From the NCBI GenBank assembly GCA_000156115.1, contig DS995276.1:562017-626016 (forward strand): a stretch of DNA of 64,000 bases. The letters are read 5' to 3'. Under the pieces are notes generated by a model. It searched no databases and was not told where the DNA came from. It worked only from the letters and a program-made list of their open reading frames with translations. Both the position numbers and the translations under genes were made by a program. The stretch is from Rhodobacteraceae bacterium HTCC2083 (lineage in GTDB: Bacteria; Pseudomonadota; Alphaproteobacteria; Rhodobacterales; Rhodobacteraceae). The number at the start of each line of letters is the position of its first letter. Within the stretch, counting starts at the first letter, position 1. This document shows positions 53,585 through 62,995 of the stretch, piece by piece.

Positions 53585-56500
53585 ATGCCTAAACGTACTG
53601 ATATCTCCTCCATCATGATCATCGGCGCGGGGCCAATTGTCATCGGGCAAGCCTGCGAATTCGACTACTCCGGCGCACAGGCTTGCAAAGCTCTGCGCGA
53701 AGAAGGTTACCGCGTCATTCTGGTGAACTCGAATCCTGCGACGATTATGACTGATCCAGGTCTTGCGGATGCGACATATATTGAACCGATCACGCCCGAG
53801 ATTGTCGCCAAGATCATCGAGAAAGAACGCCCCGATGCGTTGCTGCCAACCATGGGTGGTCAAACGGGTCTGAACACATCCCTCGCACTTGAAGAAATGG
53901 GCGTGCTTGAGAAATTCAATGTCGAAATGATCGGTGCGAAACGCGAAGCCATTGAAATGGCAGAAGATCGCAAGCTGTTCCGCGAAGCCATGGACCGTCT
54001 TGGCATCGAGAACCCGAAAGCCACAATTGTTACTGCGCCAACGGATGAAAACGGCAAAGCCGACCTGAACGAAGGCGTACGCCTCGCGCTCGAAGACCTC
54101 GAACAAATCGGCCTGCCCGCAATTATCCGCCCTGCCTTTACCATGGGCGGCACGGGCGGCGGCGTTGCGTATAACCGCGAAGATTACGAATTCTTCTGCC
54201 GCTCTGGCATGGATGCCTCACCGGTTAACCAAATTCTCGTCGATCAATCCCTGCTCGGTTGGAAAGAATTCGAGATGGAAGTCGTGCGCGACACCGCCGA
54301 CAACGCCATTATCGTTTGCGCGATTGAAAATATCGACCCTATGGGAGTGCACACGGGCGATTCGATCACTGTCGCTCCTGCCCTGACGCTGACAGACAAA
54401 GAATACCAAGTGATGCGCAACCACTCCATCGCGGTCCTGCGCGAGATTGGCGTGGAAACAGGCGGCTCCAACGTGCAGTGGGCCGTGAACCCCGCGGATG
54501 GCCGCATAGTCGTTATTGAGATGAACCCACGCGTGTCTCGTTCTTCTGCATTGGCGTCCAAAGCAACAGGCTTCCCGATTGCCAAGATCGCAGCGAAATT
54601 AGCCGTTGGCTACACGCTGGATGAGTTGGACAACGACATTACTAAAGTGACCCCCGCGTCGTTCGAGCCAACTATCGACTATGTCGTCACCAAAATCCCA
54701 AAATTCGCGTTTGAGAAATTCCCAGGCTCCGAGCCTTACCTCACCACAGCGATGAAATCCGTCGGCGAAACTATGGCGATTGGTCGTACAATCCACGAGA
54801 GCTTGCAAAAGGCACTCGCCTCGATGGAGAGCGACCTCACGGGTTTCGACGAGATTGAGATCGAAGGCGCGCCAGAGAAATCCGCAGTTATCAAAGCCAT
54901 TTCCAAGCAAACCCCAGATCGCATGCGCACTATCGCGCAGGCGATGCGTCACGGGCTTACGGACGATGAAATCCACGGCGTTACGATGTTTGACCCATGG
55001 TTCTTGGCGCGTATCCGCGAAATTGTTGATGCGGAAGAGGGCGTGCGCTCCAATGGCCTTCCAAGCGACGAGGCGGGTTTGCGTCACCTCAAAATGATGG
55101 GCTTCACGGATGCGCGCCTTGCCAATCTGACCGGCTTCAAAGAAAAAGACGTTCGCAAAGCGCGTCACACAGTCGGTGTAAATGCCGTGTTCAAGCGCAT
55201 CGACACATGCGCCGCAGAATTTGAAGCGCAAACGCCCTACATGTACTCCACCTACGAAGCGCCCGCCTTTGGCGATGTAGAATGCGAGGCGCGTCCGTCG
55301 GATCGCAATAAAGTCGTCATTCTTGGCGGTGGTCCTAATCGGATCGGTCAAGGGATCGAGTTTGATTACTGCTGCTGTCACGCCTGCTATGCGCTGACGG
55401 ACGCGGGCTATGAGACGATAATGATCAACTGCAATCCCGAAACTGTTTCGACGGATTATGACACCTCTGATCGCCTTTACTTTGAGCCTTTGACGTTCGA
55501 ACACGTGATGGAAATTCTGCGCGTTGAAATGGAAGATGGCACGCTTCATGGCGTCATCGTTCAGTTCGGCGGTCAAACGCCACTTAAACTGGCAAACGCG
55601 CTCGAAGCAGAAGGCATTCCAATCCTCGGCACCACCCCTGACGCAATCGACCTTGCCGAAGATCGTGAGCGTTTTCAGGCACTTGTGAATCAATTGAACT
55701 TGAAACAACCCAAGAACGGTATCGCCTCTACAGACGCAGAAGCGCTCAGCATTGCAGAAGAGATTGGCTTCCCACTGGTCATTCGCCCATCCTACGTCTT
55801 GGGTGGTCGCGCGATGGAAATTGTGCGTGATATGGCGCAGTTGGAGCGCTACATCGCTGAAGCCGTGGTCGTTTCCGGCGACAGCCCTGTTCTGCTTGAT
55901 AGCTACCTCTCTGGCGCGGTTGAGCTAGATGTTGACGCGCTCTGCGATGGCAAAGAGGTCCACGTCACAGGCATCATGCAGCATATCGAAGAGGCGGGCG
56001 TTCACTCCGGTGATAGCGCCTGTTCCTTGCCGCCTTATTCCTTGGCTGATGACGTCATCAAACGCATTGAAGAACAAACACACGCACTGGCTTTGGCCCT
56101 CAATGTGGTCGGCCTGATGAACGTGCAGTTCGCAATCAAAGACGATGAAATTTACCTGATCGAGGTCAATCCACGGGCCTCGCGCACCGTTCCTTTCGTC
56201 GCTAAAGCGACCGATTCAGCCATTGCCTCTATCGCTGCGCGCTTGATGGCGGGTGAGCCGCTTAGCAACTTCCCAAAGCGCGGTGCTTATCCAACCGATG
56301 CGATCCCTGGCTCGCAACCGATGCCGGATCAAATGACCTTGGCGGATTACAAAATGCCATGGTTCTCCGTGAAAGAGGCGGTTTTGCCCTTCGCGCGATT
56401 CCCCGGTGTCGACACCATCCTTGGTCCCGAAATGCGCTCTACGGGCGAAGTCATGGGCTGGGACACATCCTTCGCGCGCGCCTTCCTCAAAGCACAAATG

Positions 56501-56920
56501 GGCGCGGGCGTTACCTTGCCAAGCTCTGGCAAAGTCTTTGTCTCAATTCGCGACGACGACAAGACCGACAAAACCTTGGAAGCGGCGCAATTGCTTGCGT
56601 CCCTTGGTTTCACCTTCGCCGCAACACGCGGCACGCAAAGCTGGCTCACAGCGGCAGGCATTGCATGTGAGGTGGTCAACAAGGTCTATGAAGGTCGCCC
56701 GAACATTGTCGACAACCTGAAGAACGAAGAGATCGCGTTGGTTATCAATACCACAGAGGGCGCTCAAGCGGTAGAAGACAGCCGCGAAATCCGCTCCGTC
56801 GCTTTGTATGGCAAGATCCCCTATTTCACGACAGCGGCCAGCGCACAGGCCGCCGCCCTCGCAATCGAAGCGAAAGTAAGCGACGATCTGGCGGTCATGT
56901 CGTTGCAGGGTGTTGGCTAA
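53585..56920 (+). CDS. carB: Carbamoyl-phosphate synthase large subunit
   Basis: 1111 residues from [22 protein letters not shown] (ATG 53585; GAGG upstream). Two homologous halves: carboxyphosphate domain (about 1-410) with ATP-grasp motifs ([49 protein letters not shown]), an oligomerisation domain, the carbamoyl phosphate domain (about 575-960; [53 protein letters not shown]), and an MGS-like allosteric domain at the C-terminus. It makes carbamoyl phosphate for arginine (argF here) and pyrimidines. carA is not adjacent. Confidence 0.98.
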   Translation: MPKRTDISSIMIIGAGPIVIGQACEFDYSGAQACKALREEGYRVILVNSNPATIMTDPGLADATYIEPITPEIVAKIIEKERPDALLPTMGGQTGLNTSLALEEMGVLEKFNVEMIGAKREAIEMAEDRKLFREAMDRLGIENPKATIVTAPTDENGKADLNEGVRLALEDLEQIGLPAIIRPAFTMGGTGGGVAYNREDYEFFCRSGMDASPVNQILVDQSLLGWKEFEMEVVRDTADNAIIVCAIENIDPMGVHTGDSITVAPALTLTDKEYQVMRNHSIAVLREIGVETGGSNVQWAVNPADGRIVVIEMNPRVSRSSALASKATGFPIAKIAAKLAVGYTLDELDNDITKVTPASFEPTIDYVVTKIPKFAFEKFPGSEPYLTTAMKSVGETMAIGRTIHESLQKALASMESDLTGFDEIEIEGAPEKSAVIKAISKQTPDRMRTIAQAMRHGLTDDEIHGVTMFDPWFLARIREIVDAEEGVRSNGLPSDEAGLRHLKMMGFTDARLANLTGFKEKDVRKARHTVGVNAVFKRIDTCAAEFEAQTPYMYSTYEAPAFGDVECEARPSDRNKVVILGGGPNRIGQGIEFDYCCCHACYALTDAGYETIMINCNPETVSTDYDTSDRLYFEPLTFEHVMEILRVEMEDGTLHGVIVQFGGQTPLKLANALEAEGIPILGTTPDAIDLAEDRERFQALVNQLNLKQPKNGIASTDAEALSIAEEIGFPLVIRPSYVLGGRAMEIVRDMAQLERYIAEAVVVSGDSPVLLDSYLSGAVELDVDALCDGKEVHVTGIMQHIEEAGVHSGDSACSLPPYSLADDVIKRIEEQTHALALALNVVGLMNVQFAIKDDEIYLIEVNPRASRTVPFVAKATDSAIASIAARLMAGEPLSNFPKRGAYPTDAIPGSQPMPDQMTLADYKMPWFSVKEAVLPFARFPGVDTILGPEMRSTGEVMGWDTSFARAFLKAQMGAGVTLPSSGKVFVSIRDDDKTDKTLEAAQLLASLGFTFAATRGTQSWLTAAGIACEVVNKVYEGRPNIVDNLKNEEIALVINTTEGAQAVEDSREIRSVALYGKIPYFTTAASAQAAALAIEAKVSDDLAVMSLQGVG

Positions 56921-56931
56921 GTCCATTAAAA

Positions 56932-56963
56932 AACCAGCGGTGAGGATATCCTTACCGCCGGTT
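56932..56963. terminator. Bidirectional terminator between carB and the YdcH-like gene
   Basis: AACC-A-GCGGT pairs with ACCGC-C-GGTT with an inner AGGA/TCCT stem. The minus strand continues with TTTTTTAATGG, a good U-tract; the plus strand with AAAGTCAC. It best serves the leftward small gene but can also stop carB transcripts. Confidence 0.7.
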
Positions 56964-56989
56964 AAAGTCACTTAAATCTTAGACTACGC

Positions 56990-57154
56990 TCAACTCGAAA
57001 GGCGCGTTATCTGTTGTTTAAGTTGAAGTTTCTGTTTTTTGAGCTCTGCGATGTGAAGATCTTGCGTACCAGGGGCGCGTTGTGCTGCCTCCACTTCGGC
57101 AGACAGGTTTGAGTGTTTCTTCTTCAGTTGTTCCAGATGCGAACTCAAGCTCAT
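56990..57154 (-). CDS. YdcH family (DUF465) small coiled-coil protein
   Basis: 54 residues: MSLSSHLEQLKKKHSNLSAE at the start, then an all-helical, charged sequence with AELKKQKLQLKQQITRL at the end. This is the DUF465 pattern (LKxxHxxL...LKKxKLxLKDxI). A perfect AGGAGG lies 6 bp upstream of the ATG (complement of 57161-57166) and a terminator follows, so the gene is well supported despite its size. The family forms coiled-coils and has no established role. Confidence 0.85.
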   Translation of the reverse strand: MSLSSHLEQLKKKHSNLSAEVEAAQRAPGTQDLHIAELKKQKLQLKQQITRLSS

Positions 57155-57262
57155 CGAGGTCCTCCTAAGGTTAGATGTGCAAATTCATAGCAGCACAGAA
57201 AGATTCCTGTGTCACGCTGCAGTTGCATCATCTGGTTAGCAAAGAGTTAAATTTCGCAGGCT

Positions 57263-58057
57263 TTAGAGAGTTCCACCAAAGGCTAAACTGGCACCACGGC
57301 GCAGGACCGCTTCGATTATCTCATTGTAATTCTTGGAATTTTCATCGTGACGTGCGCCCACATGCATCACAATTGGGGCGTGTAAGCGAAAATCTGCCCG
57401 TCCCGATTTTTTTCCCCGCACAAGCACCAAATGAGCCGCACGCCCTCTGCGCGCGCAAAGCGGCTGGACCTCGATAGAGCCAAGATGCACGTGAACCGCT
57501 GACAACAAGTCCGCCAAACGGTCTGCGCGCTGCACAAAATGCGCCTGCCCTTTCGGGGCCAAACGCTTGGACGCAACAGCGACCCATTTCCTCAAGGGCG
57601 TGTTTCCACCAAGCCCAGTTTCACGCCCTTTGTCTCGCGCAGGGACACTGTGCGCGCGGTCATAGTAGGGCGGATTTGCGAACACATGATCAAAACGCTG
57701 GTCAAGTACTTCGAACGGAAGCGCATTAATATCTGCATGCACAACATTTAGATCAAGCGCGTTACGCTCCGCATTGCGGCGCGCCAGATCTGCGTAGTTT
57801 TCTTGAAGCTCGACACCCGTCAGCGTCAATCCCACCAGACGCCGCGCCAGACAGAGGGAGGCCACACCACCCCCACACCCCAATTCCAACACCGTCTCTC
57901 CTGCTTTCGCAGGAATGCTCGCGGCCAGCAAAACCGGATCAACGCCGCCACGATACCCCTTCAGGGGCTGGGCAATCTTCACTAAACCACCAAGGAAGTC
58001 GTCGACGCTTAGGTCGGCATCGTCAAAATGATCACTGATGGGGGAGTTCAACTTCAT
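57263..58057 (-). CDS. tRNA1(Val) adenine-N6 methyltransferase-like protein (TrmN6/YfiC)
   Basis: 264 residues. A class I SAM methyltransferase: SAM motif LELGCGGGVASLCLARR (about 57-73), acidic loop GVELQENYADLA, and catalytic NPPYYDRAHSV (NPPY at 128-131), which marks amino-group methylation of adenine. GYRGGVDPVLLAAS at 34-47 is the YfiC/TrmN6 hallmark. It would methylate A37 of tRNA-Val or a similar site. Its start overlaps the end of the DUF2007 gene by 26 bp, so the two are coupled. Confidence 0.9.
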   Translation of the reverse strand: MKLNSPISDHFDDADLSVDDFLGGLVKIAQPLKGYRGGVDPVLLAASIPAKAGETVLELGCGGGVASLCLARRLVGLTLTGVELQENYADLARRNAERNALDLNVVHADINALPFEVLDQRFDHVFANPPYYDRAHSVPARDKGRETGLGGNTPLRKWVAVASKRLAPKGQAHFVQRADRLADLLSAVHVHLGSIEVQPLCARRGRAAHLVLVRGKKSGRADFRLHAPIVMHVGARHDENSKNYNEIIEAVLRRGASLAFGGTL

Positions 58058-58250
58058 TGTCCGACAGTATCCGAATCACCCGATCATAGTCACGTTCCGC
58101 GACCATCACACGCCGCGGCAAAATGCCTATGGAGCCTTCGAGAACGCTCATATTTACGTCTAACTCAAACATCGGTATACCCGCCTCGTCAAGGAGGGCA
58201 CGAACCAAAGCCGTCAGGGTTATGTCATTGGTGCGCATCAATTCTTGCAT
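58032..58250 (-). CDS. DUF2007 family protein
   Basis: 72 residues from MQELMRTNDITLTALVRALL (ATG 58250). The pattern M.EL.RTND...S.A.ALL.EAGI..F.LD.NMSV.EGSIG.LP.R..V is the DUF2007 signature, a small ferredoxin-like fold thought to bind a ligand or another protein. It overlaps the trmN6-like gene by 26 bp and is divergent from the polyprenyl synthase gene (55 bp apart). The function is unknown; a link to tRNA methylation is only positional. Confidence 0.88.
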   Translation of the reverse strand: MQELMRTNDITLTALVRALLDEAGIPMFELDVNMSVLEGSIGILPRRVMVAERDYDRVIRILSDNEVELPHQ

Positions 58251-58305
58251 ACCAAATGACCTAAGCGCGGTGCCTTCAAATGTCGAGAGCAGGAACGAGA
58301 GTGTG

Positions 58306-59307
58306 ATGAGCTTGGACAAAAATTCAATGAAGCCGCATGATGCTATGGCTGCCTATTTGGCCGACGATCTTAACGCGGTGAATGTGTTGATCCAGCAGCG
58401 TATGGCATCCGAACATGCGCCCCGTATTCCAGAAGTCACGGCGCATTTGGTCGAGGCAGGCGGCAAACGTTTGCGCCCCATGCTCACCCTCGCCGCGGCG
58501 CATTTGTGTGGCTACGACGGTCCCTATCATGTGCATCTGGCCGCGACGGTTGAGTTTATTCATACGGCAACGTTACTCCACGATGATGTAGTGGATGAAA
58601 GTGGCCAGCGCCGTGGTCGCCCAACAGCGAACCTCTTGTGGGACAACAAATCTTCGGTTCTTGTGGGCGATTATCTCTTCTCGCGTTCGTTCCAATTGAT
58701 GGTTGAGACTGGCTCCATGCGGGTGCTCGATATCCTCGCAAATGCATCTGCCACGATCGCGGAGGGAGAAGTGTTGCAGCTGACGGCCTCGCAGGATCTG
58801 TCCACGACTGAAGCCATCTATCTTCAGGTGGTACGCGGCAAAACCGCGGCGCTTTTCTCTGCGGCGACAGAGGTTGGTGGCGTGATCGCAGGCGCAGATG
58901 AAGCGCATGTGAAAGCCCTGTTCGACTACGGGGATGCCTTGGGCATCGCCTTCCAGATTGTGGACGATCTGCTGGATATGTCGGGGGATGCAGGTGCAAT
59001 CGGCAAAAACATCGGCGATGATTTCCGCGAGAAAAAATTGACCTTGCCGTTAATCAAAGCGATTGCAAAAGCCGACGCGGAAGAGCGCGCATTCTGGGAA
59101 CGCACAATTGAAAAAGGGCGTCAGGAAGACGGTGATCTGGAAACGGCGATTGCCCTGCTTCACAAGCACGGTGCGCTGGATGACACACGTGATGAAGCGC
59201 TGGCATGGGCAGAAAAAGCGGTCAAAGCGATAGATTACCTGCCCGCACATCCCGTGCGCGAAATGCTGCGTGATTTGGCGGACTACGTTGTGGCGCGGAT
59301 CAACTAA
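58306..59307 (+). CDS. Long-chain polyprenyl diphosphate synthase
   Basis: 333 residues from MSLDKNSMKPHDAMAAYLADD (ATG 58306). Trans-isoprenyl synthase with the first Asp-rich motif LLHDDVVDES (Asp93, Asp94, Asp97), the second IVDDLLDMSGD (Asp220, Asp221, Asp224), and GGKRLRPML. The residues before the first motif (HTATL) are small, allowing long chains, so this is most likely the octa- or decaprenyl (IspB/DdsA) enzyme for ubiquinone side chains, with Q10 usual in the group. It converges with ispE, overlapping by 8 bp; both serve isoprenoid synthesis. Confidence 0.93.
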   Translation: MSLDKNSMKPHDAMAAYLADDLNAVNVLIQQRMASEHAPRIPEVTAHLVEAGGKRLRPMLTLAAAHLCGYDGPYHVHLAATVEFIHTATLLHDDVVDESGQRRGRPTANLLWDNKSSVLVGDYLFSRSFQLMVETGSMRVLDILANASATIAEGEVLQLTASQDLSTTEAIYLQVVRGKTAALFSAATEVGGVIAGADEAHVKALFDYGDALGIAFQIVDDLLDMSGDAGAIGKNIGDDFREKKLTLPLIKAIAKADAEERAFWERTIEKGRQEDGDLETAIALLHKHGALDDTRDEALAWAEKAVKAIDYLPAHPVREMLRDLADYVVARIN

Positions 59308-60127
59308 ACGTCGTCGCGACAACCCACCAATTTGGGTGCTCTGCGCGAATCTGCGTGGCTAATATCTCTGCCTGCTCTGCACTTTCGCAAAGCCCAAAAC
59401 AAGTAGCGCCGGATCCTGACATACGCGCAAGCAAAGACGGGTGTAACGCATCTAAAGTTTGCTCAATCACAGGTGCCAATTCAATCGCAGGCGTTTGTAA
59501 ATCATTGCGTTGCATTGCGCACCAAGCTGCGAACTCGCGCGCGTCATGCCACTCTGGCATCTCACTCAGACCCGCATTATTTTTATTTTTCAATGCCTTG
59601 AAGACTGGAGGTGTCTCGACCGCGATGCGTGGATTGACCATCACAGCCCAAAGCGGTGGAAGTGGCGGAATGAGGGATAGATCTTCGCCAACTCCGCGCA
59701 TGCGCAGTGCCATCGGGGCGAGACACACAGGCACATCGGCCCCCAATTGCACTACATTGTCAGGGATCGGTTGGTCCCAAAGCTCCGCCATTGCAAGCAG
59801 GGCAGCCGCTGCATCCGCTGATCCCCCCCCGATGCCGGCCGCATTCGGCAGGTTCTTCGTCAGGGTTATCGTTGCACCTTCTGGATGTTCGAAAAGCTTC
59901 GCGGCTTTCAGCACCAAATTGCGCCCATCTGTTGGAACACCTTCGCTTAACAGGCCATCAACATGCAGGCTCAAATGATCGGCAGGTGCGACGTGCAACA
60001 CATCCCCCACATCAGCGAAACAAACCAGGCTATCCAACAGATGATAGCCGTTCTCGCGTTGGCCCGTCACATGCAAACACAGATTTATCTTTGCGCGCGC
60101 GTGCCGCGTGACTACTTTAGCCGTCAT
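59300..60127 (-). CDS. ispE: 4-diphosphocytidyl-2-C-methyl-D-erythritol kinase
   Basis: 275 residues from MTAKVVTRHARAKINLCLHVTGQRENGYH (ATG 60127), the fixed IspE start motif. The GHMP kinase ATP motif PNAAGIGGGSADAAAAL is at about 94-110, and ARMSGSGATCFGLCES is the third motif near the C-terminus. It phosphorylates CDP-methylerythritol in the MEP pathway to isoprenoids. The start lies 11 bp inside the preceding TPR gene, so translation is coupled to it. Confidence 0.96.
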   Translation of the reverse strand: MTAKVVTRHARAKINLCLHVTGQRENGYHLLDSLVCFADVGDVLHVAPADHLSLHVDGLLSEGVPTDGRNLVLKAAKLFEHPEGATITLTKNLPNAAGIGGGSADAAAALLAMAELWDQPIPDNVVQLGADVPVCLAPMALRMRGVGEDLSLIPPLPPLWAVMVNPRIAVETPPVFKALKNKNNAGLSEMPEWHDAREFAAWCAMQRNDLQTPAIELAPVIEQTLDALHPSLLARMSGSGATCFGLCESAEQAEILATQIRAEHPNWWVVATTFS

Positions 60128-61826
60128 CAGCCAGTCTAAGGGGCTCCACGCCCTCTTCTTCCAGCACTTGATCAAGACCAACTTCCAATTTTCGACGTAT
60201 GCGATCTGGATCAGCTTCTTGGCTAGCATCACCAAAATCGACGAAGGAAAGGGCGCGCTTCCATTGGAATTCTGCTTCTAGAAAGCGGCCAACGGACCAG
60301 TACACATCGCCCAAGTGGTCATTCACAATCGGATCAATCGCCATCAATTCTGTTGCGCGCTCCATCGGGGCGACGGCTTCATCATAACGCCCCAAACGGA
60401 ACAGAACCCAGCCCAAACTATCGACAATGTAGCCACTGTCAGGACGTGCAGCGACGGCGCGCTCGATCATACCCAGCGCCTCATCAAGCTTCACCTGTTT
60501 TTCGACCAACGAGTACCCGAGATAATTCAATACCTGAGGCTGTTCTGGGTTCAATTCCAACGCTTTGCGGAAGTCTGCCTCAGCCTCTACCCATTTATCC
60601 AAACGTTCATGTGAGATGCCACGCGCGTAGTAGATGAACCATTGGCCGTTCACCTCTTCTTCATACTGCGCGAGTGCTGTGTCATAAGCCCTTACGGCCT
60701 CTTCAAAGCGCTCCATCTGGCGAAAAGCATCCCCAAGCGAGGAATGCACCATTGCAAGGCTGCTGTGGGTTCGTGCGAGATTTTCAAGTACCTCAATCGC
60801 TGCATCCGGCTTACCACTGCGTCGCAACGCTTCCGCGCGTCCAAGTTCAGCGGCATGAAACGCAGGATCGCCACGTCCGACTTTCTTGTAGGTTTGCGTC
60901 GCCAGTTCAAACCGCTCCATCTGTTCAAGCAAGCCAGCTGAAAGCAGGGTCGCATCTGAATGGATGGGATTTAGATACTCCGCGACGCGGGTGTAGAGCA
61001 GCGTGTAATCCTCGCTTGCTTCATTGCGCAGAGCGCTTGCAACGGTAAAGAACACCTCGGCCATGCCGTCGCGCGCGGTCTTCACCTGAGTGAAAGAAAG
61101 CTTCCCGCCCTCCGCAAGCGTCACACGCATACTTTGAAGCTTCGGATCAAGATCAGAGCCAAAGGATTGATCAAGCATTCTCAGCGCTTCGTCCGTGCGA
61201 TCCAGCAGGCTAAGCACTTCAATATGGGCAATGGCCCCGCGTCGGGTTTGACGCAACGCACCTGCTTCTTGCTTGGCGAATATCGCGTCAGATCCTTCAA
61301 AATCACCAACCATCGCAAGGGCTAACGCCTTGTGATAGAGCGCAAACCCTTGAAGTCCACGTTCCTCACCGACCTTGTCAAAATTGCTCAAAGCTGCAGT
61401 AACTTCGCCAATGCCGACTTGTGCCCAAGAACGCAGCAAACCATCTACTAGCGGCCCAACACCTTGGTTTTCAAGAATGCGCGCAAGCACGTCAGGATAG
61501 TTTTCTTCACCTGCTTTTTGCGCCAAGACGGCCATTTGCGCCACTTGACTGCTTTGCACATCCGCAAGCAATTTACCACCTACGACAGCGGCACGATCAA
61601 TATCACCAAGCGCCAGCAACGCGAAACTCGCATTTTCCAGAATTTCAGGATTAGACGGATCCCGCGCTAAGACTTGCGTGTAATACCGAGCAGCTGCGTC
61701 GTAATCGCCCGTGACCGCCGCAGATCGCGCGGCAAGATAGGAGCCTGCGGGTTCCGCAGAAAGCGGCATTCCCAGAATGGCAAGAACCGCGGCAAAGCTA
61801 ATTTGCCGTAAAACGCGTGTGGGCAC
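60117..61826 (-). CDS. Secreted TPR-repeat protein
   Basis: About 569 residues starting at GTG 61826 (PTRVLRQISFAAVLAILG), chosen because AAGGAG lies 8 bp before it; an ATG at the same place is out of frame. A signal peptide ends near SAEPA. The rest is made of TPR units, for example YDAAARYYTQVLARDPSNPEILENASFALLALGD and EAEADFRKALELNPEQPQVLNYLGYSLVE. The C-terminal EADPDRIRRKLEVGLDQVLEEEG is typical of a Rhodobacterales family that always precedes ispE. It probably acts as a periplasmic scaffold; its partner is unknown. Confidence 0.88.
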   Translation of the reverse strand: MPTRVLRQISFAAVLAILGMPLSAEPAGSYLAARSAAVTGDYDAAARYYTQVLARDPSNPEILENASFALLALGDIDRAAVVGGKLLADVQSSQVAQMAVLAQKAGEENYPDVLARILENQGVGPLVDGLLRSWAQVGIGEVTAALSNFDKVGEERGLQGFALYHKALALAMVGDFEGSDAIFAKQEAGALRQTRRGAIAHIEVLSLLDRTDEALRMLDQSFGSDLDPKLQSMRVTLAEGGKLSFTQVKTARDGMAEVFFTVASALRNEASEDYTLLYTRVAEYLNPIHSDATLLSAGLLEQMERFELATQTYKKVGRGDPAFHAAELGRAEALRRSGKPDAAIEVLENLARTHSSLAMVHSSLGDAFRQMERFEEAVRAYDTALAQYEEEVNGQWFIYYARGISHERLDKWVEAEADFRKALELNPEQPQVLNYLGYSLVEKQVKLDEALGMIERAVAARPDSGYIVDSLGWVLFRLGRYDEAVAPMERATELMAIDPIVNDHLGDVYWSVGRFLEAEFQWKRALSFVDFGDASQEADPDRIRRKLEVGLDQVLEEEGVEPLRLADDG

Positions 61827-62167
61827 GTGGCATGCTCCTTTGTGTGCATTGCTTTGGAAGAAACTAGGTCGTCGTCTCATGTAAAGCAATGTTTGCGCAC
61901 GATAAGGTGAGTCCAAGATGTGAATATTTTTGTGTATTGTGCCATTCATTCGCAAGCCACGAAAAAGAAAGGCGGTGCACATTCATGCACCGCCTTCCTG
62001 AACATTTGAAAATGTTAGTCTCAAATTGCGGCTCACACATAGGGATAAATGGGGCGTGCGCCGCTTCACTCACAATTACAACCTTTAGTCGTTTCGCGCT
62101 TTTTTCGAAGTCCGTCTGCGTGTAACACTGTGATTCTTCGCGAAATTATCAGGAATGCAATTACACG
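61827..62167. other. Intergenic region with a leftward terminator but no gene
   Basis: 341 bp between the divergent TPR and LytTR genes. It holds the strong hairpin at 61969-61996, directed leftward. The stretch from there to 62160 on the minus strand has no recognisable protein or tRNA, only one open frame from GTG 62073 without family similarity. The short space before 61969 holds the TPR ribosome site and no clear promoter boxes. Confidence 0.5.
61969..61996 (-). terminator. Leftward intrinsic terminator without an assigned gene
   Basis: AAGGCGGTGCA (61969-61979) and TGCACCGCCTT (61986-61996), an 11-bp perfect stem with a 6-nt loop. On the minus strand TTTCTTTTTCG follows, a strong U-tract; on the plus strand it does not. 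No leftward gene ends here. Confidence 0.75.
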
Positions 62168-62965
62168 ATGCGTGAAATTACAAAGCAAAGCCGAGCAGAT
62201 CAACGCATCGCCGTCTTCGCCCTCGCTATTTTCATTTGCGTTTTTTTGGGTCCTTTTGACACCAGTGATGATCTTGAGTTTTGGGATCGCGTCGTCTTTT
62301 GGTCCATCGCGATCAGCGTCATTGGCGTCTTTATGGAATTCTGTATCACCGCAGCTATCGAGAGCCGTTGGTTGCGCGCACTCCCATCGCTCTTTCAGGT
62401 TGCCATAGGCTCGGCGATCGGCAGCGTGCCGGGAACGGCATTTGTGATCACTTTGAACAAAGTGTTCCGACCAGACCATTTGATTGATGTGGTCTTTCCA
62501 GTGCTCTCACTGCAAGTCACAATAATGGCCATATTGATCGCGGGCCTTGCCCATCTTGTGGCCTCTCGCAGCGGAACGTCCGCATCGGAAGAAACAAGCG
62601 AGGCAACCCTCAAAGATGTGCCCCCGATAACGCTTCAAACCGCACGGCTCGCGCAGCGGTTACCAACTCGTTTGCGCGAGGGCCAGATCATTTCCATGTC
62701 CATGCAGGATCACTATGTGAACGTCGCGACCACCTTGGGAAGCGAGATGATCCTAATGCGCATGGCCGATGCGATTGATCTGCTAGATGGCATCGCAGGT
62801 GTTCAAACCCACCGCTCTCATTGGGCTGCGCAGGCCCATTCAAACGGGCTGACTCGCGTTGCACGGCGTCATACACTCACACTGTCTGATGGCCGCTCGA
62901 TTCCCGTGAGCAGCAGTTACAAAAATGCGGTCGAGCAAATGTTGAACAAAAAAGGGCAGGCCTAA
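62168..62965 (+). CDS. Membrane-anchored LytTR-type transcriptional regulator
   Basis: 265 residues. The N-terminal half has four hydrophobic segments (about 14-32, 44-65, 75-97, 112-130). The C-terminal half, from about 155 (LQTARLAQRLPTRLREGQIISMSMQDHYVNVATTLGSEMILMRMADAIDLL), is a LytTR DNA-binding domain ending THRSHWAAQAHSNGLTRVARRHTLTLSDGRSIPVSSSYKNAVEQML. Such proteins bind DNA without a receiver domain and may sense a membrane signal directly. Target genes are unknown. Its stop lies inside the terminator of the convergent etf-qo gene. Confidence 0.9.
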   Translation: MREITKQSRADQRIAVFALAIFICVFLGPFDTSDDLEFWDRVVFWSIAISVIGVFMEFCITAAIESRWLRALPSLFQVAIGSAIGSVPGTAFVITLNKVFRPDHLIDVVFPVLSLQVTIMAILIAGLAHLVASRSGTSASEETSEATLKDVPPITLQTARLAQRLPTRLREGQIISMSMQDHYVNVATTLGSEMILMRMADAIDLLDGIAGVQTHRSHWAAQAHSNGLTRVARRHTLTLSDGRSIPVSSSYKNAVEQMLNKKGQA

Positions 62966-62973
62966 GCCTGCCC
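62954..62973 (-). terminator. Intrinsic terminator of the ETF-QO gene
   Basis: GGGCAGGC (62954-62961) and GCCTGCCC (62966-62973), a perfect stem with a 4-nt loop, followed on the minus strand by TTTTTTGTTC. The LytTR stop codon occupies the loop region. Confidence 0.85.
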
Positions 62974-62995
62974 CATCATTCAAAAACAGTCCAAA

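Noticed and set aside
54599-55708. 369-codon leftward open frame inside carB
   Set aside because: Complementary to the conserved carB ATP-grasp region; no family resemblance, explained by codon bias of carB.
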